This document shows, piece after piece, positions 1 to 8,168 of a stretch of DNA of 39,402 bases. Position 1 is the stretch's first letter. Every line of letters starts with the position of its first letter. The stretch spans positions 1 to 39,402 of the forward strand of contig CANIBN010000004.1 in the NCBI GenBank assembly GCA_947465505.1, given 5' to 3'. Below the pieces are notes generated by a model, which worked only from the letters and a program-made list of their open reading frames with translations, had not been told where the DNA came from and ran no database searches. The position numbers and the translations under genes are program-made. The stretch comes from Acidimicrobiales bacterium (GTDB lineage: Bacteria; Actinomycetota; Acidimicrobiia; Acidimicrobiales; Ilumatobacteraceae).

Positions 1-406
1 ACTGGAGGATCACCGTTGCGGCAACCTTGTCCACCACCTTTCGACGAGCCCCCGCGCCAAGGCCGGCCTGCATGAGCACGTTGTCGGCTGCAACCGTCGT
101 GAGACGTTCATCGGTGGTCACCACAGGCACGCCCAGCACCGTAGCCAGTACCGCACATTCGTCCAGCGCGGCCAGTGCAGCTGTGCCGCGCGACCCGTCC
201 ATGCTCAGGGGGAGTCCGACGACCACGACGTCAACTTCCTCCTCCCGCACGATCTTGGCGATTGCCAGGTGGTCATCCGACTTCCGTCGACTGCGTTGGA
301 TCACGGTGAATGCGTTGGCGATGAGCGCACTCGAATCGGATATCGCGACACCGATGCGCTTGGAGCCGAGATCCAGCCCCAACACGCGAAGCCGGGAGCG
401 GTCCAC
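1..406 (-). CDS. ruvX: RuvX/YqgF family putative pre-16S rRNA nuclease (partial)
   Basis: The reverse strand reads as the N-terminal 135 codons of a YqgF-type RNase H-fold protein; the C-terminus runs off the left edge. The start is taken as GTG at 406, four bases after the alaS stop and next to an AGGGG stretch. The first residues hold the family signature LGLDLGSKRIGVAIS with the first catalytic Asp, followed by VVVGLPLSMDGSRG and, near residue 100, VVTTDERLTT, the second acidic cluster. The family matures the 5' end of 16S rRNA in E. coli (YqgF); the older name Holliday junction resolvase-like is by fold only. The alaS-ruvX neighbourhood is widely conserved (M. tuberculosis Rv2555c-Rv2554c), so the call is firm even though truncated. 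Confidence 0.88.
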   Translation of the reverse strand, partial: MDRSRLRVLGLDLGSKRIGVAISDSSALIANAFTVIQRSRRKSDDHLAIAKIVREEEVDVVVVGLPLSMDGSRGTAALAALDECAVLATVLGVPVVTTDERLTTVAADNVLMQAGLGAGARRKVVDKVAATVILQ

Positions 407-409
407 CCC

Positions 410-3025
410 TCAGTTGCCTCGCACGGTGGCCACGGCAGATCGAGCAGCGGCAAGCGCCTGCTCGAGACCGGACGGGTCCTTGCCGCCTGCAACAGCGACG
501 TCACCCTTCCCGCCACCTCCGCCGCCCACGGCACGTGCAGCGTCCTTCACCAGGTCTCCCGCGTTGATCCCGCTCGTCTTCTCGACGGCGGATGCAAGCG
601 CTACACCACCGGTGTCGCTCAGGCCGATCAAGACCACCACCGGCACCCCGGCCTGTCGTACGGCAACCGCGAGGTCACGCAGATCGCTCTGCGCCAGACC
701 ATCTACCTGAGCCACTACGGCACCATCGACCGCCCCGGCGGCGAGTTCCACAGCGCGACCGGACGCCGCACGGGAGCGCAGTGTCTTCAACTCGTCCTGG
801 AGGGAGCGGATCTCGTCCAGCTTTCGCTGGATACCGGCAACGAGCTCCTCCGGCTTGGACCCAACGAGGCGGGATGCGTCGGCAACCATCCGGCTTTCAC
901 GCTGGAGCAACGCGACACTCACGGCGCCGGTAACCGCCTCGAGTCGACGTACGCCCGATGCAATGGAGCCCTCGCCGACGATCTTGATGGTGCCGATGTC
1001 ACCGGTGGCGCGCACGTGCGTCCCACCGCAGAGCTCGGTGCTGTTGGTCCCGGCCTCCAGCACACGGACAACGTCGCCGTACTTGTCGCCAAAGAATGCA
1101 ATGGCACCCATCGCCGTCGCCTCATCCTTGGTGGTCTCATAGGCCCGCACGGAATCGTTACTCAGCACTTCACGATTCGCAAGCGCCTCGATCTGCTCAA
1201 TCTCCTCTGCGGACACGGCCTGAAAATGGCTGAAGTCGAACCGGAGACGGTCGGGCGACACCATGGATCCCTGCTGCTTGACGTGCTCGCCGAGTACCTC
1301 ACGGAGAGCCCAGTGCAGGATGTGTGTTCCGGTGTGGTTTCGACGAATGGCGGCGCGCCGGTCGACGTCAATCGACGCCCGCACCGGTTGCCCAGCCTCG
1401 ACCGAACCGGCGGTCACGCGACCCACGTGGCGGCGAAGGCCCGGTAGCGCGAACGAGGTGTCGGACACTTCGACCGTTCCCGTATCCGTGACGAGGAGGC
1501 CGGTGTCACCCACCTGTCCGCCGCTCTCTGCATAGAACGGTGTGCGATCGAGGAACACCTCCACGCCACCGTCGTCGGTACCGACGACAGCGACGATACG
1601 GCCATCGCAACTGTCCTCGGAATACCCGCGAAACTCGGTCACCCCGAATTGGTCGACGATCTCGCGGTACACCTCGAGGCGATCGTCGGCGACGTTGCCG
1701 CTCTTTCGCGCCTGCTTTGCACGCTCACGCTGCCGGGCCATCTCGACACCGAAGCCGTCCAGGTCGACGGCTACGCCACGCTCAGCGCTCACCTCGGTGG
1801 TGACCTCAAGCGGGAAGCCGTAGGTGTCATGGAGCATGAAGGCGGTGGAGCCACTGATTGCCTCTCCACCTTCGGAGAGTTCCTTGTCGAGGATGGCCAG
1901 ACCATTCTTCAGGGTGCGACGGAAGGCCTCTTCCTCACGCGTCATCACGTTGAGGATGAAGTCGCGATTTTTCAGGAGATCGGGGTACGCCTCACCCATC
2001 ACGTCGACTGCCGTATTCGCAAGCGTCGGCATGACGAGTCGGTCGCCGCCCAAGAGGTAGGCGAAGCGGATCGCCCGGCGGAGGATTCGTCGCAACACGT
2101 AGCCCCTCGCCTCGTTCGAGGGAAGCACGCCGTCGTTGATCAGCATGGAGCCAGAACGTGCGTGCTCTGCAAGCACTCGTAGTGCGAACGAGTCACGGTC
2201 GTCGTAATCGCCAACTGTGTAGCGCTTGCCGGTGAGCGACGAGGCCTGCTCGATGAGCGGAGCCATCAGGTCGGTCTCCCACACGGCGTCTTTGCCCTGG
2301 ATCAGGGTGAGGATCCGCTCGAGGCCGGCTCCGGTGTCGATCGACGGCCGCGGTAACGCCGTACGCGAGCCGTCCGGCGCCTGGTTGTATTGCATGAACA
2401 CCAGGTTCCAGAACTCCATGAAGCGATCGCCGTGGGGGTCGTGGAGTGGGCCACCTTCGGGCCCGAAGCCCGGGCCCCGGTCGATGTGCAACTCCGAGCA
2501 GGGTCCACACGGGCCGGTGTCGCCCATCTGCCAGAAGTTGTCCTTGTCGCCGAGACGCTGGATGCGATCCATCGGAACGCCAACCTGCTCGTGCCAGATC
2601 TGCTCCGCTTCGTCGTCCCCGGTGTGAACGGTCACCCAGATACGGTCTCCGTCGAAGCCGAACACCTCGGTAACGAGTTCCCAACTCCACGGGATGGCCT
2701 CGGACTTGAAATAGTCACCGAAGCTGAAGTTTCCCAGCATCTCGAAGAACACCAAGTGACGCTTCGTGCGTCCGACATCATCGAGGTCGTTGTGCTTTCC
2801 ACCGGCTCGGGCGCACTTCTGCACGCTCACCGCACGTCGATACGGGGCCGCCTCGTCGCCGGTGAAGAACGGCTTGAACGGAACCATCCCCGCCACCGTG
2901 AACAGGATCGAGGGGTCGTGCGGGATGAGACTCGCCGACGGGACCACCGTATGGGACTTCTCGGCGAAGAAGTTCGACCAGGCGGTGCGGAGGTCTTGGG
3001 CAGTGCGAATGGGTTGGCGAGCCAT
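410..3025 (-). CDS. alaS: Alanyl-tRNA synthetase
   Basis: Cytoplasmic class II enzyme that charges tRNA-Ala and edits mischarged Ser/Gly. The 871-residue product has the usual bacterial length and domain order: catalytic core at about 1-250 (FTVAGMVPFKPFF, FWNLVFMQYN, SIDTGAGLERI), tRNA-recognition helical region to about 460, editing domain with HTGTH at 564-568 and the CGGTH pair (C666, H670) that form the zinc/editing site, and a C-terminal C-Ala domain ending in a Gly-rich GGGGGGKGDVAVAGG stretch typical of AlaRS. Start ATG at 3025 follows a TAGGCT box 9 nt upstream and has no Shine-Dalgarno sequence, so it is probably almost leaderless. The downstream gene is ruvX after a 3-nt gap. Confidence 0.98.
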   Translation of the reverse strand: MARQPIRTAQDLRTAWSNFFAEKSHTVVPSASLIPHDPSILFTVAGMVPFKPFFTGDEAAPYRRAVSVQKCARAGGKHNDLDDVGRTKRHLVFFEMLGNFSFGDYFKSEAIPWSWELVTEVFGFDGDRIWVTVHTGDDEAEQIWHEQVGVPMDRIQRLGDKDNFWQMGDTGPCGPCSELHIDRGPGFGPEGGPLHDPHGDRFMEFWNLVFMQYNQAPDGSRTALPRPSIDTGAGLERILTLIQGKDAVWETDLMAPLIEQASSLTGKRYTVGDYDDRDSFALRVLAEHARSGSMLINDGVLPSNEARGYVLRRILRRAIRFAYLLGGDRLVMPTLANTAVDVMGEAYPDLLKNRDFILNVMTREEEAFRRTLKNGLAILDKELSEGGEAISGSTAFMLHDTYGFPLEVTTEVSAERGVAVDLDGFGVEMARQRERAKQARKSGNVADDRLEVYREIVDQFGVTEFRGYSEDSCDGRIVAVVGTDDGGVEVFLDRTPFYAESGGQVGDTGLLVTDTGTVEVSDTSFALPGLRRHVGRVTAGSVEAGQPVRASIDVDRRAAIRRNHTGTHILHWALREVLGEHVKQQGSMVSPDRLRFDFSHFQAVSAEEIEQIEALANREVLSNDSVRAYETTKDEATAMGAIAFFGDKYGDVVRVLEAGTNSTELCGGTHVRATGDIGTIKIVGEGSIASGVRRLEAVTGAVSVALLQRESRMVADASRLVGSKPEELVAGIQRKLDEIRSLQDELKTLRSRAASGRAVELAAGAVDGAVVAQVDGLAQSDLRDLAVAVRQAGVPVVVLIGLSDTGGVALASAVEKTSGINAGDLVKDAARAVGGGGGGKGDVAVAGGKDPSGLEQALAAARSAVATVRGN

Positions 3026-3034
3026 GGGACACCA

Positions 3035-3040
3035 AGCCTA
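3035..3040 (-). promoter_or_regulatory. Putative -10 box of alaS (TAGGCT)
   Basis: TAGGCT on the minus strand ends 9 nt before the alaS ATG. No Shine-Dalgarno sequence lies between, which fits a very short or absent 5' leader. The same hexamer at the same 9-nt distance precedes thrS. No clear -35 element is seen. Confidence 0.5.
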
Positions 3041-3069
3041 CGAGGTGCTCGATGGCGGCTGAGGGACTT

Positions 3070-3393
3070 TTAGCCGCGGCGGCGCGATGACCTGCGACCG
3101 TCCACTGAACGAAGCACGACCACCCTGCCCGGCTCGACCGAGACCACTTCGCTCGAGGAGTCCGGGTCGTACTCGCTGCGCAGTTGCAGTTCCTTGTCCC
3201 GCATAGCACCTCGGCCCTCGCGTACCGCGTCGACTACGTCGTCAACCCGACCCCGGGCTCGTGCAGCAGCATCGCGCGCCACGGTGACCGGCTTGAGTGA
3301 CTCGGCCTTCTCCTTGAGGCGACGGGACCCGTACCAGACACCGCTCACCCCGGCGATTACGCCGCTCAGGAACCAAGTGACCCGCTTCATCAT
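3070..3393 (-). CDS. Small membrane-anchored protein of unknown function
   Basis: A 107-residue protein with one hydrophobic segment at about residues 5-22 (VTWFLSGVIAGVSGVWYG), then a basic, Ala/Arg/Val-rich helical region (AARARGRVDDVVDAVREGRGAM) and a charged C-terminal tail ending in RSSRRRG. The shape resembles YtxH-like proteins, with a short N-terminal anchor and a cytoplasmic amphipathic helix, but I cannot assign a family. Its start overlaps the end of the DUF948-type gene by 4 bp (ATGA), so the two are translationally coupled at the end of the hisS-aspS-rarA run. Small membrane proteins also lie between rarA and alaS in other actinobacteria, which suggests a conserved but unknown role. 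Confidence 0.7.
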   Translation of the reverse strand: MMKRVTWFLSGVIAGVSGVWYGSRRLKEKAESLKPVTVARDAAARARGRVDDVVDAVREGRGAMRDKELQLRSEYDPDSSSEVVSVEPGRVVVLRSVDGRRSSRRRG

Positions 3394-3800
3394 GATGCTT
3401 TCCCTCCGCGACGGGCTTCCTTGCGGTCTGACCGACGGAGGCGACGCACGCCCTGGGCCGTGCCGCTTGCAATCGCCACCGTCTTGATGACCGGTGTGGC
3501 AAGCGCTCCCCGGACCAGTCTCGAACTGCCGGACACCGCCTCGGTGATCGCCTCGGCGGAACCGAGCACCCGGTCAAAGCGATCGAGGTCCTCACGCGCC
3601 TCGGACATGGAGCGACGGGCGGCACCGACTGAGTCCCTCAACTCCGCGAGCAAGGGCTGCGTCTCCTCGCTCAGCCTGCGCACTTCCGCGCGCAACTCAC
3701 GCATCACATCGAGTACCCGCACCAGTGTCACGATGAGAGCGGCAAAGCCGAGCGAACACAGCACCGCCGCAATGATGATCCCAAGTTCGCCTGCACTCAC
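3390..3800 (-). CDS. DUF948-type membrane protein
   Basis: A 136-residue protein with one N-terminal transmembrane helix (about residues 6-28, LGIIIAAVLCSLGFAALIVTLV) followed by a long heptad-like amphipathic region (VMRELRAEVRRLSEETQPLLAELRDSV and onward) that should form a coiled coil, and a strongly basic tail. This is the usual layout of DUF948 proteins, which are membrane-tethered coiled-coil proteins of unknown function. The gene overlaps rarA upstream and the 107-residue membrane protein downstream, each by 4 bp, so all three are probably made from one mRNA. No catalytic motif is visible; a structural or envelope-associated role is only a guess. Confidence 0.72.
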   Translation of the reverse strand: MSAGELGIIIAAVLCSLGFAALIVTLVRVLDVMRELRAEVRRLSEETQPLLAELRDSVGAARRSMSEAREDLDRFDRVLGSAEAITEAVSGSSRLVRGALATPVIKTVAIASGTAQGVRRLRRSDRKEARRGGKAS

Positions 3801-5104
3801 TGGGCTTCTCCCCTCTGGCGCCGTAGACGCTCTGCCACCGCTGCCTCCCTGCCATGCTCACTCGGTGAGTAGTAGGTCCTGCCCCGGAGTTCGTTGGGCA
3901 GGTACTGCTGGCTGGGACCCCCACTGGGAGCCCCGGTTTCGTCATGAGGGTACACGTAGCCCACACCGTGGCCCAGCGATGCGGCACCCTGATAGTGGGC
4001 GTCCCGAAGGTGGGCGGGTACCTCCCCCACGATTCCTTGGGCCACGTCGTCCCGGGCCGACCAGATCGCTAGCGCCGAACGATTGCTCTTCGGGGCACAC
4101 GCAAGGTGAATACACGCCTGCGACAGGCTGAGCTGAGCCTCCGGCAGCCCGACGAAGTCGAGCGCCTGTGCTGCAGAGACGGCGACGAGTAACGACGTAG
4201 GGTCCGCTTGTCCGACGTCCTCGCTGGCAAAGATCACCATCCGACGGGCAATGAATCGGGCGTCCTCGCCGGCCTCCAGCATTCGCGCCAACCAGTGGAC
4301 AGCAGCGTCAGGGTCGCTGCCCCGCATCGACTTGATGAACGCGCTCACGACGTCGTAATGGTCGTCTCTGCCATAGCGCAAGGCCGAGGTCCCGAGCGCC
4401 GCCTCGGCGTGAGCGAGACGAACCGGGCCGGGCATGGCTAGAGCACAGGCAACCTCCAGCGCAGTGAGCACCTGACGACCATCCCCGCCCACTCGGGTCC
4501 GGAGCAGGTCGATCGCGTCGTCATCAGCCTCGAGGCCTTCTGCCTCAAGGCCTCGCCTCAACAACCGCTCGATGGCCGACGAGTCGAGTGGCTCGAGACG
4601 GAACATCGTGGATCGTGAGCGCAGGGGCGCATTCACCTCGAAGAACGGGTTCTCCGTGGTCGCGCCGATGAGCGTCAGCGTGCCGTCCTCGACCGCTGGC
4701 AGCAGGGCGTCCTGTTGCGACTTGTTGAAGCGGTGCACCTCGTCGAGGAAGAGGATCGTCCGTCTCCCCTGTTCGCCCAGCCGTTGCCGTGCCCGTTCGA
4801 TGACCTCTCGAACGTCCTTTACCCCGGCCGTGACCGCCGAGAGTTGTTCGAACGAACGCTTCGTGCTGCGGGCGATAACGAGCGCAAGCGTGGTCTTGCC
4901 CGTGCCAGGGGGTCCCCAGAGGATCGTCGAGGTCAGGCGGTCCTGCTCGACGAGGCGGCGGAGCGGACGACCCGGGCCGATGAGGTGCTCCTGTCCCACC
5001 ACGTCGTCAAGTTCCAGGGGACGAAGTCGTGCGGCAAGTGGAGCACGGGCGCGGAGATGCTCTTCGGCTGCTGCGCTGAAGAGGTCGCCGTCGCCGGAGG
5101 TCAC
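3797..5104 (-). CDS. rarA: Replication-associated recombination protein A (MgsA/WRNIP1-type AAA+ ATPase)
   Basis: Cytoplasmic AAA+ ATPase that acts at stalled replication forks. The 435-residue product has the N-terminal FSAAAEEHLRARAPLAARLRP region, Walker A GPPGTGKT at 64-71, Walker B LDEVHRF at 120-126, sensor motif GATTENP, and the family-specific C-terminal region with FIKSMRGSDPDAAVHWLARML and AHLRDAHY...GYVYPHD. Start is GTG at 5104, four bases after the aspS stop; an ATG three bases upstream is in another frame and stops at once. The M. tuberculosis homologue (Rv2559c) also lies between aspS and alaS. No unusual residues seen. Confidence 0.95.
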   Translation of the reverse strand: MTSGDGDLFSAAAEEHLRARAPLAARLRPLELDDVVGQEHLIGPGRPLRRLVEQDRLTSTILWGPPGTGKTTLALVIARSTKRSFEQLSAVTAGVKDVREVIERARQRLGEQGRRTILFLDEVHRFNKSQQDALLPAVEDGTLTLIGATTENPFFEVNAPLRSRSTMFRLEPLDSSAIERLLRRGLEAEGLEADDDAIDLLRTRVGGDGRQVLTALEVACALAMPGPVRLAHAEAALGTSALRYGRDDHYDVVSAFIKSMRGSDPDAAVHWLARMLEAGEDARFIARRMVIFASEDVGQADPTSLLVAVSAAQALDFVGLPEAQLSLSQACIHLACAPKSNRSALAIWSARDDVAQGIVGEVPAHLRDAHYQGAASLGHGVGYVYPHDETGAPSGGPSQQYLPNELRGRTYYSPSEHGREAAVAERLRRQRGEAQ

Positions 5105-5108
5105 GTCA

Positions 5109-6854
5109 TCAGCTGGACTTCGGGAGCAGGCGGATACCGAGTTCGTTCAACTGCTTGGGCTCGACCGGAGTGGGCGCATTCGTCATGGGGTCCGTACCGC
5201 TCTGGGTCTTGGGGAACGCGATGACCTCGCGGATGTTTTCCTCCCCGGCCAGGATCGCTACGAGTCGGTCAAGTCCGAAGGCGAACCCGCCGTGGGGCGG
5301 TGCTCCGTACTTGAACGGGGTCAGGAAGAATCCGAAGCGGCGGTCGGCGTCCTCGTCGCTGATGCCGAGCAGATTGAACACCCGTCGCTGCAGAGCCGCC
5401 TCGTGAATCCGGATTGAGCCCGAGCCGAGTTCCCAACCGTTGAGCACCAGGTCGTATGCCTGGGCACGGACCGACATCGGGTCGGTCTCCATCTTGTCGA
5501 GGTCCTCGGGCTTGGGGTGGCAGAACGGGTGGTGTCCGGGGCGGGGTCGACCGGTGGTCTCGTCCACACTCACGAACAACGGGAAATCGACCACCCACAC
5601 ATACCGGTAGGGGCCCTGGTGCACCGGGGGCCTGCCGAGGTCGTTGCGCAACTGCCCGAGCACCTCACACGTGGTCATCCACTGGTCGGCGACGATGAGC
5701 AACAGGTCGCCCGGTTCGGCACCGAGCCGTTCCTTGACGCTGGACTGCTCGGCCGGACTGAGGAACTTGGCAACGGGGGAATCAAGGGATCCGTCCCCAC
5801 CCACCTTGAGCCACACGAGGCCCTTTGCGCCGATCTTCTTGGCGCGGTCGGTGAGCGCATCGAGTTTGTTACGCCCGAACTCCTCGGCCCGACTCTTGGC
5901 GTTGATCCCCTTGATGGAACCAGCCCCTGCGAACGCCTTGAACTCGGTGGACGAGAACACGTCGGTGAGTTCGGTGAGCTGCATACCGAAGCGAAGATCG
6001 GGCTTGTCCACGCCGTAGGTGTTCATGGCGTCGTGCCAGGTAATCCGCTCGATCGGGTCGGGACGCACACCGGTCACAGCCTCGGCAGCATCAAGTACTG
6101 CTCGACTGATCGCTCCCAGGACGTCGTCCTGCGTGGCGAAGGACATCTCCGCGTCCAGCTGCATGAACTCGTACTGTCGATCTGCGCGAAGGTCCTCGTC
6201 ACGCAGACAGCGAGCGATCTGGAAGTACCGGTCGACACCGGCAACCATGAGCAACTGCTTGAAGAGCTGTGGTGACTGCGGCAGGGCGTAGAACGCACCC
6301 GGCTCCTTGCGGGAGGGAACAATGAACTCTCGGGCGCCTTCGGGCGTGGAGGGCACCAGCATCGGCGTCTCCACCTCCACAAAGCCCTGCGCCTCCATGG
6401 CGCTACGTACTGCAGAGTTCACCGACGCACGAACACGGAGGTTCCGTTGCATCCGCTCACGGCGGAGGTCGAGGTAGCGGAACTGCAGACGGGTGTTCTC
6501 GGCCACTTGATCGGCGCGCTCATTGATGGGGAACGGCGGAGCCTCGGCCGTGTTCAGGATTTCGACCTGACAGTCCTGGAGTTCGATGGCACCCGTAGCG
6601 AGGCGCTCGTTGGCGCTCTCTGCGGGGCGAGCGGCCACCACGCCCGTGATACGGACAACGTACTCAGCACGCACGTCGACGGCATTGTCCACCACGCACT
6701 GTGTGACGCCCGTGTAGTCGCGAACATCGAGAAAGGCGAGGTGCTCGCCGTGCTCCCGCCTCGTGGCAACCCATCCGCACAGCGACACCGTCTGGCCGAT
6801 GTTGGCTGCTCTCAGTTCGCCACATTGGTGGGTTCGCATTCCGGTGGAGGTCAT
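5109..6854 (-). CDS. aspS: Aspartyl-tRNA synthetase
   Basis: Class II synthetase that charges tRNA-Asp, and possibly tRNA-Asn if the enzyme is non-discriminating, which cannot be decided here. The 581-residue product opens with an OB-fold anticodon domain (SLCGWVATRREHGEHLAFLDVRD), then the class II core with motif 2 (RCLRDEDLRADRQYEFMQLD), a GAD-type insertion with KIGAKGLVWL, and motif 3 (FAFGLDRLVAIL). Motif 2 reads QYEFMQLD where most bacteria have QPEFTQ(L/I)D. The ATG at 6854 overlaps the hisS stop as ATGA; the open frame extends 111 codons further upstream into hisS, but that part is Arg/His-rich antisense-like sequence and is rejected. Forms an operon with hisS, as in many bacteria. 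Confidence 0.97.
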   Translation of the reverse strand: MTSTGMRTHQCGELRAANIGQTVSLCGWVATRREHGEHLAFLDVRDYTGVTQCVVDNAVDVRAEYVVRITGVVAARPAESANERLATGAIELQDCQVEILNTAEAPPFPINERADQVAENTRLQFRYLDLRRERMQRNLRVRASVNSAVRSAMEAQGFVEVETPMLVPSTPEGAREFIVPSRKEPGAFYALPQSPQLFKQLLMVAGVDRYFQIARCLRDEDLRADRQYEFMQLDAEMSFATQDDVLGAISRAVLDAAEAVTGVRPDPIERITWHDAMNTYGVDKPDLRFGMQLTELTDVFSSTEFKAFAGAGSIKGINAKSRAEEFGRNKLDALTDRAKKIGAKGLVWLKVGGDGSLDSPVAKFLSPAEQSSVKERLGAEPGDLLLIVADQWMTTCEVLGQLRNDLGRPPVHQGPYRYVWVVDFPLFVSVDETTGRPRPGHHPFCHPKPEDLDKMETDPMSVRAQAYDLVLNGWELGSGSIRIHEAALQRRVFNLLGISDEDADRRFGFFLTPFKYGAPPHGGFAFGLDRLVAILAGEENIREVIAFPKTQSGTDPMTNAPTPVEPKQLNELGIRLLPKSS

Positions 6855-8119
6855 GATGGGAGTACTCGCTTCAACGTGGGGATGAGGTCGGTTCTTGGGA
6901 TGCTGATCTGTGTGCGGTCGTCGCCCGCCTGACCAGCGAGCGGTCGGAGCGTGACCGTGCCGTTGGCGAGCTCGTCGCCGCCGATGATGAGCGCATACCC
7001 AGCACCGCTGCGGTCGGCCGCCTTCATCTGGCTCTTCATGCTCCGGCCTTCGTACGCGCGATCGCACGAGATTGCTGCTCCTCGGAGGTCGTGCGTGATC
7101 GACAAGGCTTCCTGACCGCCCGTGACGTCGACGACAAACACCGAGACGTTTCGCGATGGCGCATCGAATACACCCTCGGCATCGCACTCGAGGAGCGTGC
7201 GATCAACGCCCAGTGCAAAGCCGATGCCGGGCGTGGCAGGACCACCAAGATCCTCGGCGAGTCCGTCGTAGCGACCACCGCCACCCACGGCGTTCTGTGA
7301 TGCCTCAAGCGCGGCACCGACAAACTCGAACGTCGTCTTGCGGTAATAGTCGAGTCCGCGAACGAGCGACGGACGAACCTCATACGGAATGCCGAGACGA
7401 TCGAGACCAGCGAGCACCGTGGCGAAGTGGGCTGCAGCCGATTCTGAATAGAAGTCGGCGATCACTGGGGCACCAGCGACGACGGCCGCATCGTGCTCGC
7501 GCTTCGAATCGAGCACCCGCAAGGGATTGCGCAGCAGTGTCTGGCGACTCTCGGGCGTCAGCGCGTCCTCGTTGCGGGTGAAGTAGTCGCGAAGCGCATC
7601 GACGTAGCGCGCCCGATCCTCGGGTTCGCCGAGCGAGTTCATGACCAGACGCACCTGGCGCAGGCCCAACTGGCCATAGAACTCCCAGGCCAGCGCGATG
7701 ACTTCGGCGTCAAGGTTCGGATCGTCGACACCGAGCACCTCCACACCGACCTGATCGAACTGCCGATAGCGACCCTGTTGAGCCTTCTCGTAGCGGAAGT
7801 TGGGGCCGGCGTACCAGGCCTTCCAGGGAAGCAGTGGGCGGTGCTGGACGAACGCCCGCACGACACCTGCGGTCATCTCAGGACGGAGGGCAACTCGCCG
7901 TCCCCCCTTGTCCTCAAAGTCGTACATCTCCTTGGTCACGATGTCCGTGGCCTCACCCAAACGGAGAAACACCCCAAGGTCCTCAAACATCGGCGGGATG
8001 ATCTGGCCGAAGCCAGCACGCTCGACCACCCGAGCGAACACGTCAACGAGCGCTCGCCAGCGTGTGCTGTCGGGGGCCAGGATGTCTCTGGTCCCTGGGC
8101 TGGTGTGATACTCGGGCAC
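6851..8119 (-). CDS. hisS: Histidyl-tRNA synthetase
   Basis: Class II enzyme charging tRNA-His. The 422-residue product shows motif 1 region (RALVDVFARVVERAGFGQIIPPMFED), motif 2 (VALRPEMTAGVVRAFV...GPNFRYEKAQQGRYRQFDQVGVEVLG), the histidine-binding HisA motif LVRGLDYYRKTTFE, GGGGRYDGL, and motif 3 near GIGFALGVDRTL, with an anticodon-binding C-terminus. Start is GTG at 8119, 8 nt after a TAGCCT box and with no Shine-Dalgarno sequence. It is the first gene of a likely hisS-aspS-rarA-DUF948-107aa transcription unit, each junction overlapping or only a few bases wide. Confidence 0.97.
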   Translation of the reverse strand: MPEYHTSPGTRDILAPDSTRWRALVDVFARVVERAGFGQIIPPMFEDLGVFLRLGEATDIVTKEMYDFEDKGGRRVALRPEMTAGVVRAFVQHRPLLPWKAWYAGPNFRYEKAQQGRYRQFDQVGVEVLGVDDPNLDAEVIALAWEFYGQLGLRQVRLVMNSLGEPEDRARYVDALRDYFTRNEDALTPESRQTLLRNPLRVLDSKREHDAAVVAGAPVIADFYSESAAAHFATVLAGLDRLGIPYEVRPSLVRGLDYYRKTTFEFVGAALEASQNAVGGGGRYDGLAEDLGGPATPGIGFALGVDRTLLECDAEGVFDAPSRNVSVFVVDVTGGQEALSITHDLRGAAISCDRAYEGRSMKSQMKAADRSGAGYALIIGGDELANGTVTLRPLAGQAGDDRTQISIPRTDLIPTLKRVLPS

Positions 8120-8127
8120 GGCTTTTC

Positions 8128-8133
8128 AGGCTA
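8128..8133 (-). promoter_or_regulatory. Putative -10 box of hisS (TAGCCT)
   Basis: TAGCCT on the minus strand ends 8 nt before the hisS GTG, in the 49-bp gap after the rel stop. No ribosome binding site is visible between box and start, which fits a leaderless or near-leaderless mRNA. Confidence 0.55.
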
Positions 8134-8168
8134 CCGGAGCGGTTCTCCGCCTCTGGGCCATTTCTCGG

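Noticed and set aside
269-1447. 392-codon open frame on the plus strand inside alaS
   Set aside because: It is antisense to a complete, well-conserved alaS and its translation shows no family motif; long antisense frames are common in GC-rich coding DNA.
6855-7187. N-terminal extension of aspS by 111 codons
   Set aside because: The extension lies inside hisS, is Arg/His-rich, and the ATG at 6854 gives a normal AspRS length and a standard ATGA overlap.
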